Of a stretch of DNA of 64,000 nucleotides, positions 1 through 7,776 are shown piece after piece. The first letter of the stretch is position 1. Every line of letters starts with the position of its first letter. The notes under the pieces were generated by a model that made no database searches, was not told where the DNA came from, and was given only the letters and a program-made list of their open reading frames with translations. The position numbers were made by a program, and so were the translations under genes. Source of the stretch: Bacillota bacterium (GTDB lineage Bacteria > Bacillota > Clostridia > Christensenellales > Aristaeellaceae); assembly GCA_023404715.1 (NCBI GenBank), contig JAEYAR010000085.1, positions 1 to 64,000 on the forward strand, written 5' to 3'.

Positions 1-125
1 CGCTCCGCAAAACTGCGTTTTGCTCCGGAAAAAGCCCCGCCCGCCCGGCAAAGCCGGGCGATACGATTACAGTCTTGCAGACGGCTTTTGGTCCGTCTGG
101 CTTCGATGGGTTTTTCGACGGTCTG
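1..125. repeat. Dispersed intergenic repeat, copy A (left end cut by the window edge)
   Basis: Two hairpins with 3-nt loops are visible: one at 7-23 (GCAAAAC / GTTTTGC) and one at 42-60 (CGCCCGGC, loop AAA, GCCGGGCG). They are followed by GATACGATTACAGTCTTG at 60-77 and TTTTTCGACGGTCTG at 111-125. The same parts recur in the same order and nearly the same spacing at 32.34-32.46 kb, and in reverse at 24.06-24.26 kb. No gene is visible in it. Confidence 0.8.
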
Positions 126-158
126 AGATCCGGGAACAAAATGTTCTCGGATCTTTTT
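126..158 (+). terminator. Terminator-like hairpin at the end of repeat copy A
   Basis: AGATCCG (126-132) pairs with CGGATCT (148-154) and GAACA pairs with TGTTC inside. Five T follow on the plus strand. It lies 11 bp beyond the stop of the dipeptidase gene on the minus strand, so it may end that operon too, although the T-run favours plus-strand transcripts from outside the window. Confidence 0.6.
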
Positions 159-168
159 ATATGGGATT

Positions 169-1584
169 TTATAGCGCGCCGTCCGCCTCGATCAGCCCCA
201 TGGCGAATACCGCCATCGCCTGCAACAAGTTTTCCACGTCGAGCGCCTCGTCAGGCCCATGCGCTCCGCCGTGGCCCTCCGCTAAAAACGGACAGTGCGC
301 GCGGCGCAGCCCGCCCAGGCCGAACCCTAGGGCATTCGGCAGCTTGCGCGCATAGGTACCCCCGCCCATCACATAGGGCTCCGCGTCGCTTCCCGTGGTC
401 TCTCGATAGGCGCGCATGAGCGCATGAACCGCCGGATGCTCCTTGGGAAAGTAGTTCGGCCCGCTCTCGCGCACGAGACGGATGTAGCATCCTCGCCGGG
501 CCGCCGCCTCCTCCATCTGCTTCAAAAGCGCCGGGGCCTTTTCCGTCACGCAGTAGCGGATGTTGACGTGCAGCGCGGCGTGCGCATCCTCCAGGCGCAG
601 CATCGACCCCACGCACGTCAGGTCGCCCGACAGGTCGTCATGCCTGCGGATGCCCAGCGCGCTGCCCCAATAATCCGTGTTGACCTGCCGGAGCAGTTCG
701 AGCGTCGCCGCGTCCGCCTGCGACAAAATATCCTGATCGATCGCAAAGCACAACAGCCTGTGAACCGCGTTGACGCCGTCCTCGGGGAACGCCGTATGGC
801 GCGAGACCCCCTCGGCCTCAATGCCGGCGGTGTCGTCCGTCCAGGTGACGGCGATCCCCTCCGGCACGGCGGCGGCCTCCAGCGCCGCACGCACGCGCGG
901 CGTCGCCCGCAGGCGCATGGACGCCCGCGAGGGCACCACGTTGCTCGCCACGCCGCCTTCGAGCGAAAGCACATCGCCCGACAGAGCGCCTTTACAGACG
1001 ATGTCCGCCTCAATGATCCCCTTCTCCCCATAACAGACGGGGAAGCCGCAGTCGGCGATCATCGACAGCTCGGGGCAGCGGTAATGCGCTGCGTAATACT
1101 GCACGTCCCGCATACCGTGCTCTTCATCGCAGCCGACGAACAGCTTGAGTCCGTGCTTCAGCTGCACGCCGAGCTCATTTAGACAGCGCATGACGTACAG
1201 CATGCCCACCGTCGATCCCTTGTTGTCGTCCGCTCCACGCCCGACGACGTAGCCGTCCCGATAGAACGGCTCAAAGGGCGCATACGTCCACCCATCCCCC
1301 TCCGGCACGACGTCCAGATGGCCCCATAGCCCGATCGTTTCATCCTTCTCCTCCAGCCACAGCGCGCCGCAGTGATCTTCAAAATTGCGCGTTGCAAACC
1401 CCTGTGCGCGCCCGATGGCGAGCATCTCCTCCAGCGCGCGCTTGCAGCCAGCGCCGTAGGGCGTGCCTGCCTCATCGTATGTGGATACGCTACGAATCGC
1501 GACCAGGCGCATCACGTCGCGCACGATCTCGTCCTCGTGCGCGCGCACCCAGGCCCCAACGCGCTCAAAAAGCTGTCTGTCCAT
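169..1584 (-). CDS. M20-family metallodipeptidase (PepV/Sapep-like)
   Basis: A cytoplasmic zinc peptidase of 471 aa that should hydrolyse dipeptides or short peptides. The M20 metal ligands are all visible: HLDVVPEGD near residue 90, GRGADDNKG near 116 with the bridging Asp, CDEEHG near 153 with the catalytic Glu pair, and HGPDEALD near the C-terminus. The length fits the PepV/Sapep branch with its inserted lid domain. The ATG at 1584 has AAGGGG 8 nt upstream; GTG 1593 and ATG 1590 overlap the stop of the permease gene, so translation is coupled to it. It is the last gene of a sugar-type ABC operon, an unusual place for a peptidase. The substrate is not predictable. Confidence 0.9.
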   Translation of the reverse strand: MDRQLFERVGAWVRAHEDEIVRDVMRLVAIRSVSTYDEAGTPYGAGCKRALEEMLAIGRAQGFATRNFEDHCGALWLEEKDETIGLWGHLDVVPEGDGWTYAPFEPFYRDGYVVGRGADDNKGSTVGMLYVMRCLNELGVQLKHGLKLFVGCDEEHGMRDVQYYAAHYRCPELSMIADCGFPVCYGEKGIIEADIVCKGALSGDVLSLEGGVASNVVPSRASMRLRATPRVRAALEAAAVPEGIAVTWTDDTAGIEAEGVSRHTAFPEDGVNAVHRLLCFAIDQDILSQADAATLELLRQVNTDYWGSALGIRRHDDLSGDLTCVGSMLRLEDAHAALHVNIRYCVTEKAPALLKQMEEAAARRGCYIRLVRESGPNYFPKEHPAVHALMRAYRETTGSDAEPYVMGGGTYARKLPNALGFGLGGLRRAHCPFLAEGHGGAHGPDEALDVENLLQAMAVFAMGLIEADGAL

Positions 1585-1589
1585 ACGCA

Positions 1590-2495
1590 TCACCCCTTAA
1601 TCGCGCCGATCATGACGCCCTTTTCAAAGTACTTGGTCAGGAAAGGATAGACGCAGACGATCGGCACGGTCGAAATGATGATCGTGCAGTATTTGACCAG
1701 CTCGCTGGCGAAGCTGATTTCCGCCTGGGTCAGCGCGCTGTCGCCCGCGCTGACCGCCGTTTCGTTGGTGATGAGTATGCTGCGCAGCACCATCTGCAAG
1801 GGATACAGGTCGCTGTCGCGGATGAACACCATCGCAGGGAACCATGAATTCCAGTGTCCCACCGCGTAGTACAGCGCGATGACGGCGATAACGGGCTTGG
1901 ATAGCGGCAGCACGACGTGCATGAAGACGTTCCAGTCGTTCGCGCCGTCGATAATGGCCGACTCCTCCAGGCTGGGCGGCAGGGATGCGAAGAACGAACG
2001 CATGATGATGACGTTGTAGGTGCTGATGAGATAGGGCATGAAATTTGCCCATCGGGTATTGTAGATGCCCACCGCCTTCACCACGAAGAACAGCGGGATG
2101 AGGCCACCGCTAAAGAACATGGTGACGACCATCATCTTCATCAGCAGGTTTTTCGGCATAAAGTGCCTTCGCGTGAGCACGAACGCCGCAAACGCGGAAA
2201 GGACGAGGTTGAGCGCCGTACCGACGGCGAGATTCAACAGCGTATTGAAGAAGCCGTTGAAAATATTCGGGTTTTTGAAAGCGAGCTCATAGCCGTCGAA
2301 TGTCGGCTGGCCGAGTATCCACAGGAGCGGCCCCTCATGCTTGAGGAGCTGCTTGGGATCCGAAACGGAGGCGATGATGACGTAGTAAAACGGATACAGG
2401 GTGACGAACATGAGCAGCAGCATGACGCAGGCGTTGGCGGCGTTAAACGTGCGCTCCCCCAGGGAGGTGCGGATATGATGGGCGTTCTTTTTCAT
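1590..2495 (-). CDS. Carbohydrate ABC transporter permease (LplC/YtcP type)
   Basis: Inner-membrane permease, 301 aa, of the CUT1 MalG-like class. About six membrane segments are visible, beginning with an N-terminal helix at residues 25-45 after a basic start. The EAA loop that contacts the ATPase reads EESAIIDGANDWNVFMHVVLP near residue 195. ATG at 2495 has GGGAGG 9 nt upstream; an earlier in-frame start at 2516 would overlap the preceding gene. No ATPase gene is in this operon, so a shared MsmX-type ATPase elsewhere is inferred. It pairs with the permease at 2510-3460. Confidence 0.92.
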   Translation of the reverse strand: MKKNAHHIRTSLGERTFNAANACVMLLLMFVTLYPFYYVIIASVSDPKQLLKHEGPLLWILGQPTFDGYELAFKNPNIFNGFFNTLLNLAVGTALNLVLSAFAAFVLTRRHFMPKNLLMKMMVVTMFFSGGLIPLFFVVKAVGIYNTRWANFMPYLISTYNVIIMRSFFASLPPSLEESAIIDGANDWNVFMHVVLPLSKPVIAVIALYYAVGHWNSWFPAMVFIRDSDLYPLQMVLRSILITNETAVSAGDSALTQAEISFASELVKYCTIIISTVPIVCVYPFLTKYFEKGVMIGAIKG

Positions 2496-2509
2496 GATGG
2501 CGTCCTCCC

Positions 2510-3460
2510 TTACCACAGACTCGTATCGTTTACCTTTCGGCTGACGGCATTCGCGCTGATGAGCAAAACAAAATTGATCGCCGAGTTAAACAGGCCGACC
2601 GCCGTGCCGAAGCTATACTCGAACATGATGAGCCCCCGGCGGTACACATAGGTGGATATTACGTCCGCTGTCTCGTAGATCATGGGGTTGTAGAGCAGGA
2701 CGATCTTTTCCCACCCCAGCGTCAGCAAGTTGCCGATGCGCAGGATCAGCAGAATGATGATCGTCGGTGCGATAGAGGGGAGCGTAATATGGATCGCCCG
2801 TTTCAAACGGCTTGCGCCATCCATCATCGCCGCTTCATAAAGCGTCGGATCGATGCCGGAAAGCGCAGCAAAGTAGATGATGGAATCCCATCCAAATTCC
2901 TGCCACACGTTCATGCCGACGTAGAGCGGCCTAAAATATGATGCTTTGCTGAACAGGTTGATTCTTTCGGCGCCCAAAAGCATGGAGAAAAGCCCCGTCA
3001 ACATGCCGTTCGACTTGCCAAAGTCGAGCATCAGGCCGCAGATCACCATCGCGGAGACGAAGTGGGGCAGATAGGTGACCGTCTGCGTCGTTTTGCGCAG
3101 CTTGCCGCTCTTCACCTCGTTGAGCAGCAGGGCAAATATGATCGGAAAGGGGAAGGCGAAGACGAGCATGAGGATATTGATATAGAGCGTATTGAAGACG
3201 ACGCGTCCAAAGTATGGATCCGTAAAAAACGAACGGAAATGCTTAAGGCCTACCCAGCGGCTGTCCATAATGCCTCGGCTGGGCACGTAATCCTGAAAGG
3301 CGATGACGAGTCCATACATGGGCAGGTATTGAAAGACGATGTACCATAAGGCGACCGGCAAGGCCATGAGGTAGAGAATGGGGTGTTTCCTGATGTTATC
3401 CGCAAAGCGAGTCCAAAGTCCCTTTCTGTGAAGCGGCTCGGTCGCGTTCAATTGCTGCAT
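2510..3460 (-). CDS. Carbohydrate ABC transporter permease (LplB type)
   Basis: Inner-membrane permease of 316 aa and the MalF-like partner of the previous gene. Hydrophobic segments begin at about residue 30 (LYLMALPVALWYIVF). The EAA motif reads YEAAMMDGASRLKRAIHITLP near residue 208. A clear AAAGGAG lies 7 nt before the ATG. The gap to the upstream binding-protein gene is 122 bp and holds a strong hairpin, while the gap to the next permease is 14 bp, so the two permeases are co-translated at a lower level than the binding protein. The LplB/YtcP group imports complex sugars or sugar acids; the exact substrate is unknown. Confidence 0.92.
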   Translation of the reverse strand: MQQLNATEPLHRKGLWTRFADNIRKHPILYLMALPVALWYIVFQYLPMYGLVIAFQDYVPSRGIMDSRWVGLKHFRSFFTDPYFGRVVFNTLYINILMLVFAFPFPIIFALLLNEVKSGKLRKTTQTVTYLPHFVSAMVICGLMLDFGKSNGMLTGLFSMLLGAERINLFSKASYFRPLYVGMNVWQEFGWDSIIYFAALSGIDPTLYEAAMMDGASRLKRAIHITLPSIAPTIIILLILRIGNLLTLGWEKIVLLYNPMIYETADVISTYVYRRGLIMFEYSFGTAVGLFNSAINFVLLISANAVSRKVNDTSLW

Positions 3461-3541
3461 AAATCTACTCCTTTCCCCAATCGGCTAACCGTTTCAAAAA
3501 GGCATGTACAGCCCGCTTAAAAAGCGGCCTCGAACATAAAG

Positions 3542-3568
3542 GGGAGGAGAGGCGCTGCCTCCCCTCCC
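3542..3568 (-). terminator. Intercistronic attenuator hairpin after the binding-protein gene
   Basis: GGGAGGAGAGGC (3542-3553) pairs over 12 bp (one G-U) with GCCTCCCCTCCC (3557-3568) around a 3-nt loop. On the minus strand a short T-rich stretch follows. It sits between the solute-binding protein gene and the permeases, where such hairpins commonly lower permease expression. Confidence 0.6.
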
Positions 3569-3582
3569 ACGCGTCCGTCTAA

Positions 3583-5184
3583 TTAGCGAGCCAGGAAGCG
3601 GTCATACGCAGCTTGTTGAATTTCACACGCGCGGTCGGCGCCCAATGTCTTTAGCTGCGCGACAAAGCCGTCGAATTCATCCAGCGGTGCGTCTCCGAAA
3701 ATAAATTTGTATACCATTTCGTCAGCGTAATTGTCCATCTTGGATTTGATCTCCGTAAACTCGCGGGACTCATCCGTGGTCATGGTGATCAGCGAGGGCA
3801 CCTTGCTGTCCATACAGTTGTCGGTCGCCCAGGCTTCCCATATCTGCATGTTTTGCGGGATGTTGTACTGCTGCCGTTCCATCATGTCGTCGTACATCAC
3901 CTGGAATACGCCCAGCGTATAGAGAGAACGGCAAGTTGTGAAATCGTAGTCGGGGTTAGCGTTCATAAAGTCGGTAAACGTACGCGTTCCATCCTCGTTC
4001 TCCACATAGGTCGGGTACGCTTCGCTGCCGCAGCCCCAAGCGGTGAGCAGACGGGTCGGCTCCATATGCAGATAGTCGATAAACCGAATCGCAAGCTCCG
4101 GGTTTTTGCAGTTTGCGCTCACGACCCAAGAGAAGGAGTTGACGGAGATCGCCTGGCGGCTAAGCGTTAATTTATCCTCCCTGTTCTTACGTGGATAGAC
4201 GAGGCCCAACACGTCATACGCCGGATCGTCCTGTTGACCGACGGCGAGCGCCGTCTTGGTGGTCGCGTTATGGAAGAAAGTCATGCCCGCACGGCCGTTA
4301 AAGAAAAGCGTGTTCGCGTCGGTACCCGTTCGGCTGACGAGATCCCGGTCTATGAGCCCCTCCTGTGCCCAGCCGTTCATGAACGTCAGGAATTCCTTAT
4401 ACTCGTCCATCGTACGAGAATAATGCACTTTACCGTCCGCGTCGAGCACGAAATCGTTGTAGCACACGCCGAACGCCGTGGCGATTGGGCTCGTGTTGTT
4501 GAACTGGGTGTCCGTGAATTTGGGCAGCGCGAGGGGGACCTCGACGCCGTTATCCTTGAAGACGCGCAGCACATCGGTGTATTCGTCGAGCGTTACGGGC
4601 GCTTCAAGTCCGTATTTCTCCAGCCAATCCTTGCGCACGACCAATCCGTTGTGCACACGGCGGTCGACGAATGGCGGCAGGAACATGGTGCCGTATTTCG
4701 TGATGTGCCCGCCGTCGCCGCGGATCATCTTCTGGATGTTGTCGCCCTGCGTGGCGATCAACGCGTTAAAATTCGGCGCGTACTGCTCCACGAGGTCGTC
4801 GATATCCATCAAGATCCGATCCTCTATCGCGCCCTCGATGCCGCCCGGATAGTAGTTGAACCGGTCGGTATAGAACAGATCCGGCCACTCGCCAGAGGCG
4901 ATCGTCGTGTTGAAAAACGTGCCGTCGTCGTTCAGCGGAGGATGCACGAACTTGAGCGTAACGCCCGTCTCTTCTTCGATCTGCTTGACGACGGAGTGTT
5001 CAGACAGGTCCTTCATCGCGGCGGACTGTTGTCCATCGATGGCACAATAGATCGTGAGCGTCTCCCCTGTCGTCGACAAGGGCAGTGCGTTCCCCTTAGC
5101 CTCGCCCAGCGAAGCGGGCGCGAGGGCCAGCAGCATCGCCAGCGTGAGCAGAGCACAGACCATACGGGGCATCTTTTTGAACAT
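3583..5184 (-). CDS. Extracellular solute-binding protein (LplA-like, CUT1)
   Basis: Secreted receptor of 533 aa for the permeases downstream. It has a basic start MFKKMPRM, a hydrophobic core to about residue 24 and a likely signal peptidase I site (ASLGEA); there is no lipobox cysteine. The body is typical of the large ~530-aa LplA group (TTIASGEWPDLFYTDR near residue 95). The ATG at 5184 is chosen because AGGAGG-like bases (GGATGGAGGT) lie just upstream; an earlier in-frame start at 5268 would run into the preceding gene and spoil the signal peptide. It starts 34 bp after the UROD-like gene. Confidence 0.92.
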   Translation of the reverse strand: MFKKMPRMVCALLTLAMLLALAPASLGEAKGNALPLSTTGETLTIYCAIDGQQSAAMKDLSEHSVVKQIEEETGVTLKFVHPPLNDDGTFFNTTIASGEWPDLFYTDRFNYYPGGIEGAIEDRILMDIDDLVEQYAPNFNALIATQGDNIQKMIRGDGGHITKYGTMFLPPFVDRRVHNGLVVRKDWLEKYGLEAPVTLDEYTDVLRVFKDNGVEVPLALPKFTDTQFNNTSPIATAFGVCYNDFVLDADGKVHYSRTMDEYKEFLTFMNGWAQEGLIDRDLVSRTGTDANTLFFNGRAGMTFFHNATTKTALAVGQQDDPAYDVLGLVYPRKNREDKLTLSRQAISVNSFSWVVSANCKNPELAIRFIDYLHMEPTRLLTAWGCGSEAYPTYVENEDGTRTFTDFMNANPDYDFTTCRSLYTLGVFQVMYDDMMERQQYNIPQNMQIWEAWATDNCMDSKVPSLITMTTDESREFTEIKSKMDNYADEMVYKFIFGDAPLDEFDGFVAQLKTLGADRACEIQQAAYDRFLAR

Positions 5185-5218
5185 GTTTCTACCTCCATCC
5201 TTTTTCTCGTCGTGATCT

Positions 5219-6193
5219 TTATAGCTCCATGAGCGCATCGCGCACCCATGTAAAGCGTTCTCGTTCAAAATCTGTCAGCAGCGAGCAATCCGCCCCGACG
5301 ATCAATCCGCGCGTACTGCCAACCGCCAGCGCGTAATCGGCTACGATCTCGCGCGTTCGCGCCTTTACCGCCTCCCGCGTTCCACTGTAAAGCACGCGCC
5401 CGCGCCGGTTGTCAAAACCGCCAAGCACCGGCCGGCCGGCAAAAAACACCCGACCCTGCGGCAGCGTCATCCCGTCCACGTAGATCGCCCAGTTGACCGC
5501 CCGGCCCGGATACAGCCGCCAGCGATCCATCCTGTTTTTAACCTCGTCCCACGCACAGAAATGCAAGATGTTGTAGGCCGATACTTTGTTGGCCACAGCG
5601 AGCACGCGCAAGTCGTACGGCCGCACGATTTCGTCAAAGTCAGCATCTGAAAAGCGCGTTTCCTCCGCGCCTTGAAACGCCACAAAGGATGCCAGGCATC
5701 CCGCTTCACATACGACGCGCTCGCATAAAAGCGCAATCTCTTCGCTCAACACATTCATCGCGTGCAATACGGCCGAGCGATCAGAACGGATCAAGCCCGC
5801 AAGCCGTTCGTCGCCTATTCGTCGGAGCAGTGTAAAAGGCGCAAACACATTGCAGTAAATATATACCTCCGAGCCGATTTCGTCTACGACACGTTTACAT
5901 CGCTCGACATATGCTTCGATATAGGGGTTTCGCTTGCCCAAGGGACGGTAAGCGCGCAGGTCTGCCGCCGTCCGTACCTCCAGAGAACAAGGAGCGCTCA
6001 ACCCATCGTGCATGACCTTGACCATATCCATTCCGGTTGCGCGGAAGAACTCTCCGTGCAGCTTCGCGCAGCGTTCGCCCTGCGCATCCTCGCCGGCAAA
6101 ATGACGCCAAAATGTGAGCGGCGGGCGATCGGTGTCACGGCATTGCATCGCGCATAGCCAACGTTCTTTTCGATTCATCTTGCTATTTCCCAT
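5219..6193 (-). CDS. Uroporphyrinogen decarboxylase (URO-D) superfamily protein
   Basis: A 324-aa TIM-barrel protein beginning MNRKERWLCAMQCRDTDRPP, the usual N-terminus of the non-haem URO-D-like group found in Clostridia (related to MtaA/MtbA methyltransferases and unassigned relatives). True HemE is ~350 aa and is normally beside other haem genes, which are absent here. It is the first gene of the transporter operon, so a role in using the imported compound is possible but only inferred. The start at 6193 has no strong ribosome binding site; the ATG 15 bp further in is an alternative. A late C-terminal segment DEVKNRMDRWRLYPGRAVNW is typical of the family. Confidence 0.75.
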   Translation of the reverse strand: MGNSKMNRKERWLCAMQCRDTDRPPLTFWRHFAGEDAQGERCAKLHGEFFRATGMDMVKVMHDGLSAPCSLEVRTAADLRAYRPLGKRNPYIEAYVERCKRVVDEIGSEVYIYCNVFAPFTLLRRIGDERLAGLIRSDRSAVLHAMNVLSEEIALLCERVVCEAGCLASFVAFQGAEETRFSDADFDEIVRPYDLRVLAVANKVSAYNILHFCAWDEVKNRMDRWRLYPGRAVNWAIYVDGMTLPQGRVFFAGRPVLGGFDNRRGRVLYSGTREAVKARTREIVADYALAVGSTRGLIVGADCSLLTDFERERFTWVRDALMEL

Positions 6194-6480
6194 TTCTCAC
6201 ATCATTTGCATACGTTTTAAGGCAGAACCCAAAAAGAAAACAACAGATGCTTTTGGACGATTAATCTGCCCTATTAGCATCTGCTGCGCACTGTCATAAA
6301 ACGTATACAATTTGTGACAGCATCGATCCTGTGAAAAGAACTTCTTACAGGATATTTCGCAGATGCTGCTTTTTCTTTTGGGCGCTCGTCTACAAAGGTA
6401 TTCGTTTTGCCGCACCCGCGGAATTGAAGAAACCAAAAACGCCTCCCTCATGAATCGTCAGCCCACGGGCTGAAACGGCT
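6194..6480. promoter_or_regulatory. Divergent control region with several inverted repeats
   Basis: It contains no supportable gene. CAGATGCT at 6244-6251 faces AGCATCTG at 6276-6283, and CAGATGCT recurs at 6360-6367. A second imperfect 28-bp palindrome has arms ATCCTGT (6326-6332) and ACAGGAT (6347-6353). CAGCCC-AC-GGGCTG lies at 6460-6473. These are good candidate operators for the minus-strand transporter operon, but no convincing -35/-10 pair could be placed. Confidence 0.5.
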
Positions 6481-6709
6481 TTCATACCGTTTTGATGCTT
6501 CTATGATGCATTGTAATCGTTTTTTTGCAAAAAATCAACCCGCCTGCCGAAAAATACGCACATTTATCACATTTTGTGCACAATTATTTTATTCCACACA
6601 ATCCATATCATTCCATACACGCGTATGCAAAGGACATAGCACTACTGAAACACAAACCCATCCGGCGCATAAGATGGGCAAGGGGGGGACTATTGGAGAG
6701 TGGACGAAA

Positions 6710-7747
6710 ATGTTGAGAAAGCTAATAAAGTCGATGTTTCCCTTTTTCTGTTTTTATCTTCTGCTGCTCAATTTCTACGGATTTCATCAGCTTCGGTCTC
6801 TGCAGGGGGATGCGCGCGTCATCAACTACGCGGGGCTGGTGCGCGGCATGACGCAGCGCCTCGTCAAGCTTGAGCTGGCCGGCGAGCCCCGCAACGCAAT
6901 GATCGAAGAGTTGGACGATATATTGGCCGGTCTGCGCGGGGAAGTCAACGACCTCAACCTCACGTATATGGCCGATCCCACCTTTCAAAAGAGCCTGCGT
7001 CTGTTGGATGAACGATGGAGCGAACTAAAGGATGCAATACAAACGAACCGGAGCGATCCCGGACGCGCAGCCGAAGTGCTCCAATGCAGCGAAAAGCATT
7101 TCATCCGCGCCAATGAGACGGTCGGGTACGCCGAGGCCTACTCCGCGCTAAAAATAGCGTCTTTGGAAAATGCGCGCTATGCGTTCTATACCTGCACGGC
7201 GCTTTTCCTGGCCATGCTTTTCGCAGAGGCTCTGCACGTGACCCTCCTGCAACGCAAAAACGGCCGCCTCGATTTCCTGGCGTATACGGATAAGAAGACG
7301 GGGCTGCCCAACCGCGCCCGGTGCGACCAGATGCTCGAATCGTATGCCGCAGGCCCGCTGCCCGAGCCGTTCGCCTGCATCATGCTCGATCTGGACGGTT
7401 TAAAGGCGACGAACGACGCGGGCGGGCATGCCGCCGGGGACGAGTTCATCCGCGTATTCGGCCTGATGCTCGCCCGCGCGGCGATCCCCTACGGCTTTGT
7501 CGGGCGCTGGGGCGGGGATGAGTTCATCGCCCTGTTCGACCAGGCGGATGCGGCCGCAGCCCGGGCCTTTATCGCATCTTTGGAGCGATCCGCCGCGCAG
7601 TATGGGGAGCATGCGCTGTCTTTCTCATACGGCATCGCGACCCATACGGCGCAATCGCCACGAAAGCAAAACATCTATTCATTGCTCGAACAAGCTGACG
7701 CCGTCATGTACGAGCAAAAACGTGCAAAGAAAGGGGCCCACCCCTGA
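6710..7747 (+). CDS. Membrane diguanylate cyclase (GGDEF domain)
   Basis: Makes cyclic di-GMP from two GTP. The 345-aa protein has an N-terminal membrane helix (residues 8-25), an extracytoplasmic region of ~150 aa with a PilJ/NIT-like helix (INYAGLVRGMTQRLVKLEL), a second helix near residues 160-185, and a C-terminal GGDEF domain (RWGGDEF near residue 267; TDKKTGLPNR earlier). There is no RxxD five residues before the signature, so the product-inhibition site is missing. The ATG at 6710 has GGAGAG 9 nt upstream; an open frame extends back to 6503 but lacks such a site. It is a single gene convergent with nifJ. Confidence 0.88.
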   Translation: MLRKLIKSMFPFFCFYLLLLNFYGFHQLRSLQGDARVINYAGLVRGMTQRLVKLELAGEPRNAMIEELDDILAGLRGEVNDLNLTYMADPTFQKSLRLLDERWSELKDAIQTNRSDPGRAAEVLQCSEKHFIRANETVGYAEAYSALKIASLENARYAFYTCTALFLAMLFAEALHVTLLQRKNGRLDFLAYTDKKTGLPNRARCDQMLESYAAGPLPEPFACIMLDLDGLKATNDAGGHAAGDEFIRVFGLMLARAAIPYGFVGRWGGDEFIALFDQADAAAARAFIASLERSAAQYGEHALSFSYGIATHTAQSPRKQNIYSLLEQADAVMYEQKRAKKGAHP

Positions 7748-7760
7748 CGGGATGGACCCC
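7733..7760 (-). terminator. Intrinsic terminator of nifJ (overlaps the end of the GGDEF gene)
   Basis: A 12-bp stem (GGGGCCCACCCC at 7733-7744 with GGGATGGACCCC at 7749-7760, two G-U pairs) has a 4-nt loop. On the minus strand TTTCTTT follows. It probably stops convergent transcription in both directions. Confidence 0.7.
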
Positions 7761-7776
7761 TTCGTCCTGTATACTT

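Noticed and set aside
4234..5232. 332-codon plus-strand frame across the sugar-binding protein gene
   Set aside because: Antisense shadow; the opposite strand has a signal peptide, family body and ribosome binding site.
6197..6451. 84-codon minus-strand frame between the URO-D gene and the cyclase
   Set aside because: It crosses several inverted repeats, lacks a ribosome binding site and has no protein-like pattern.
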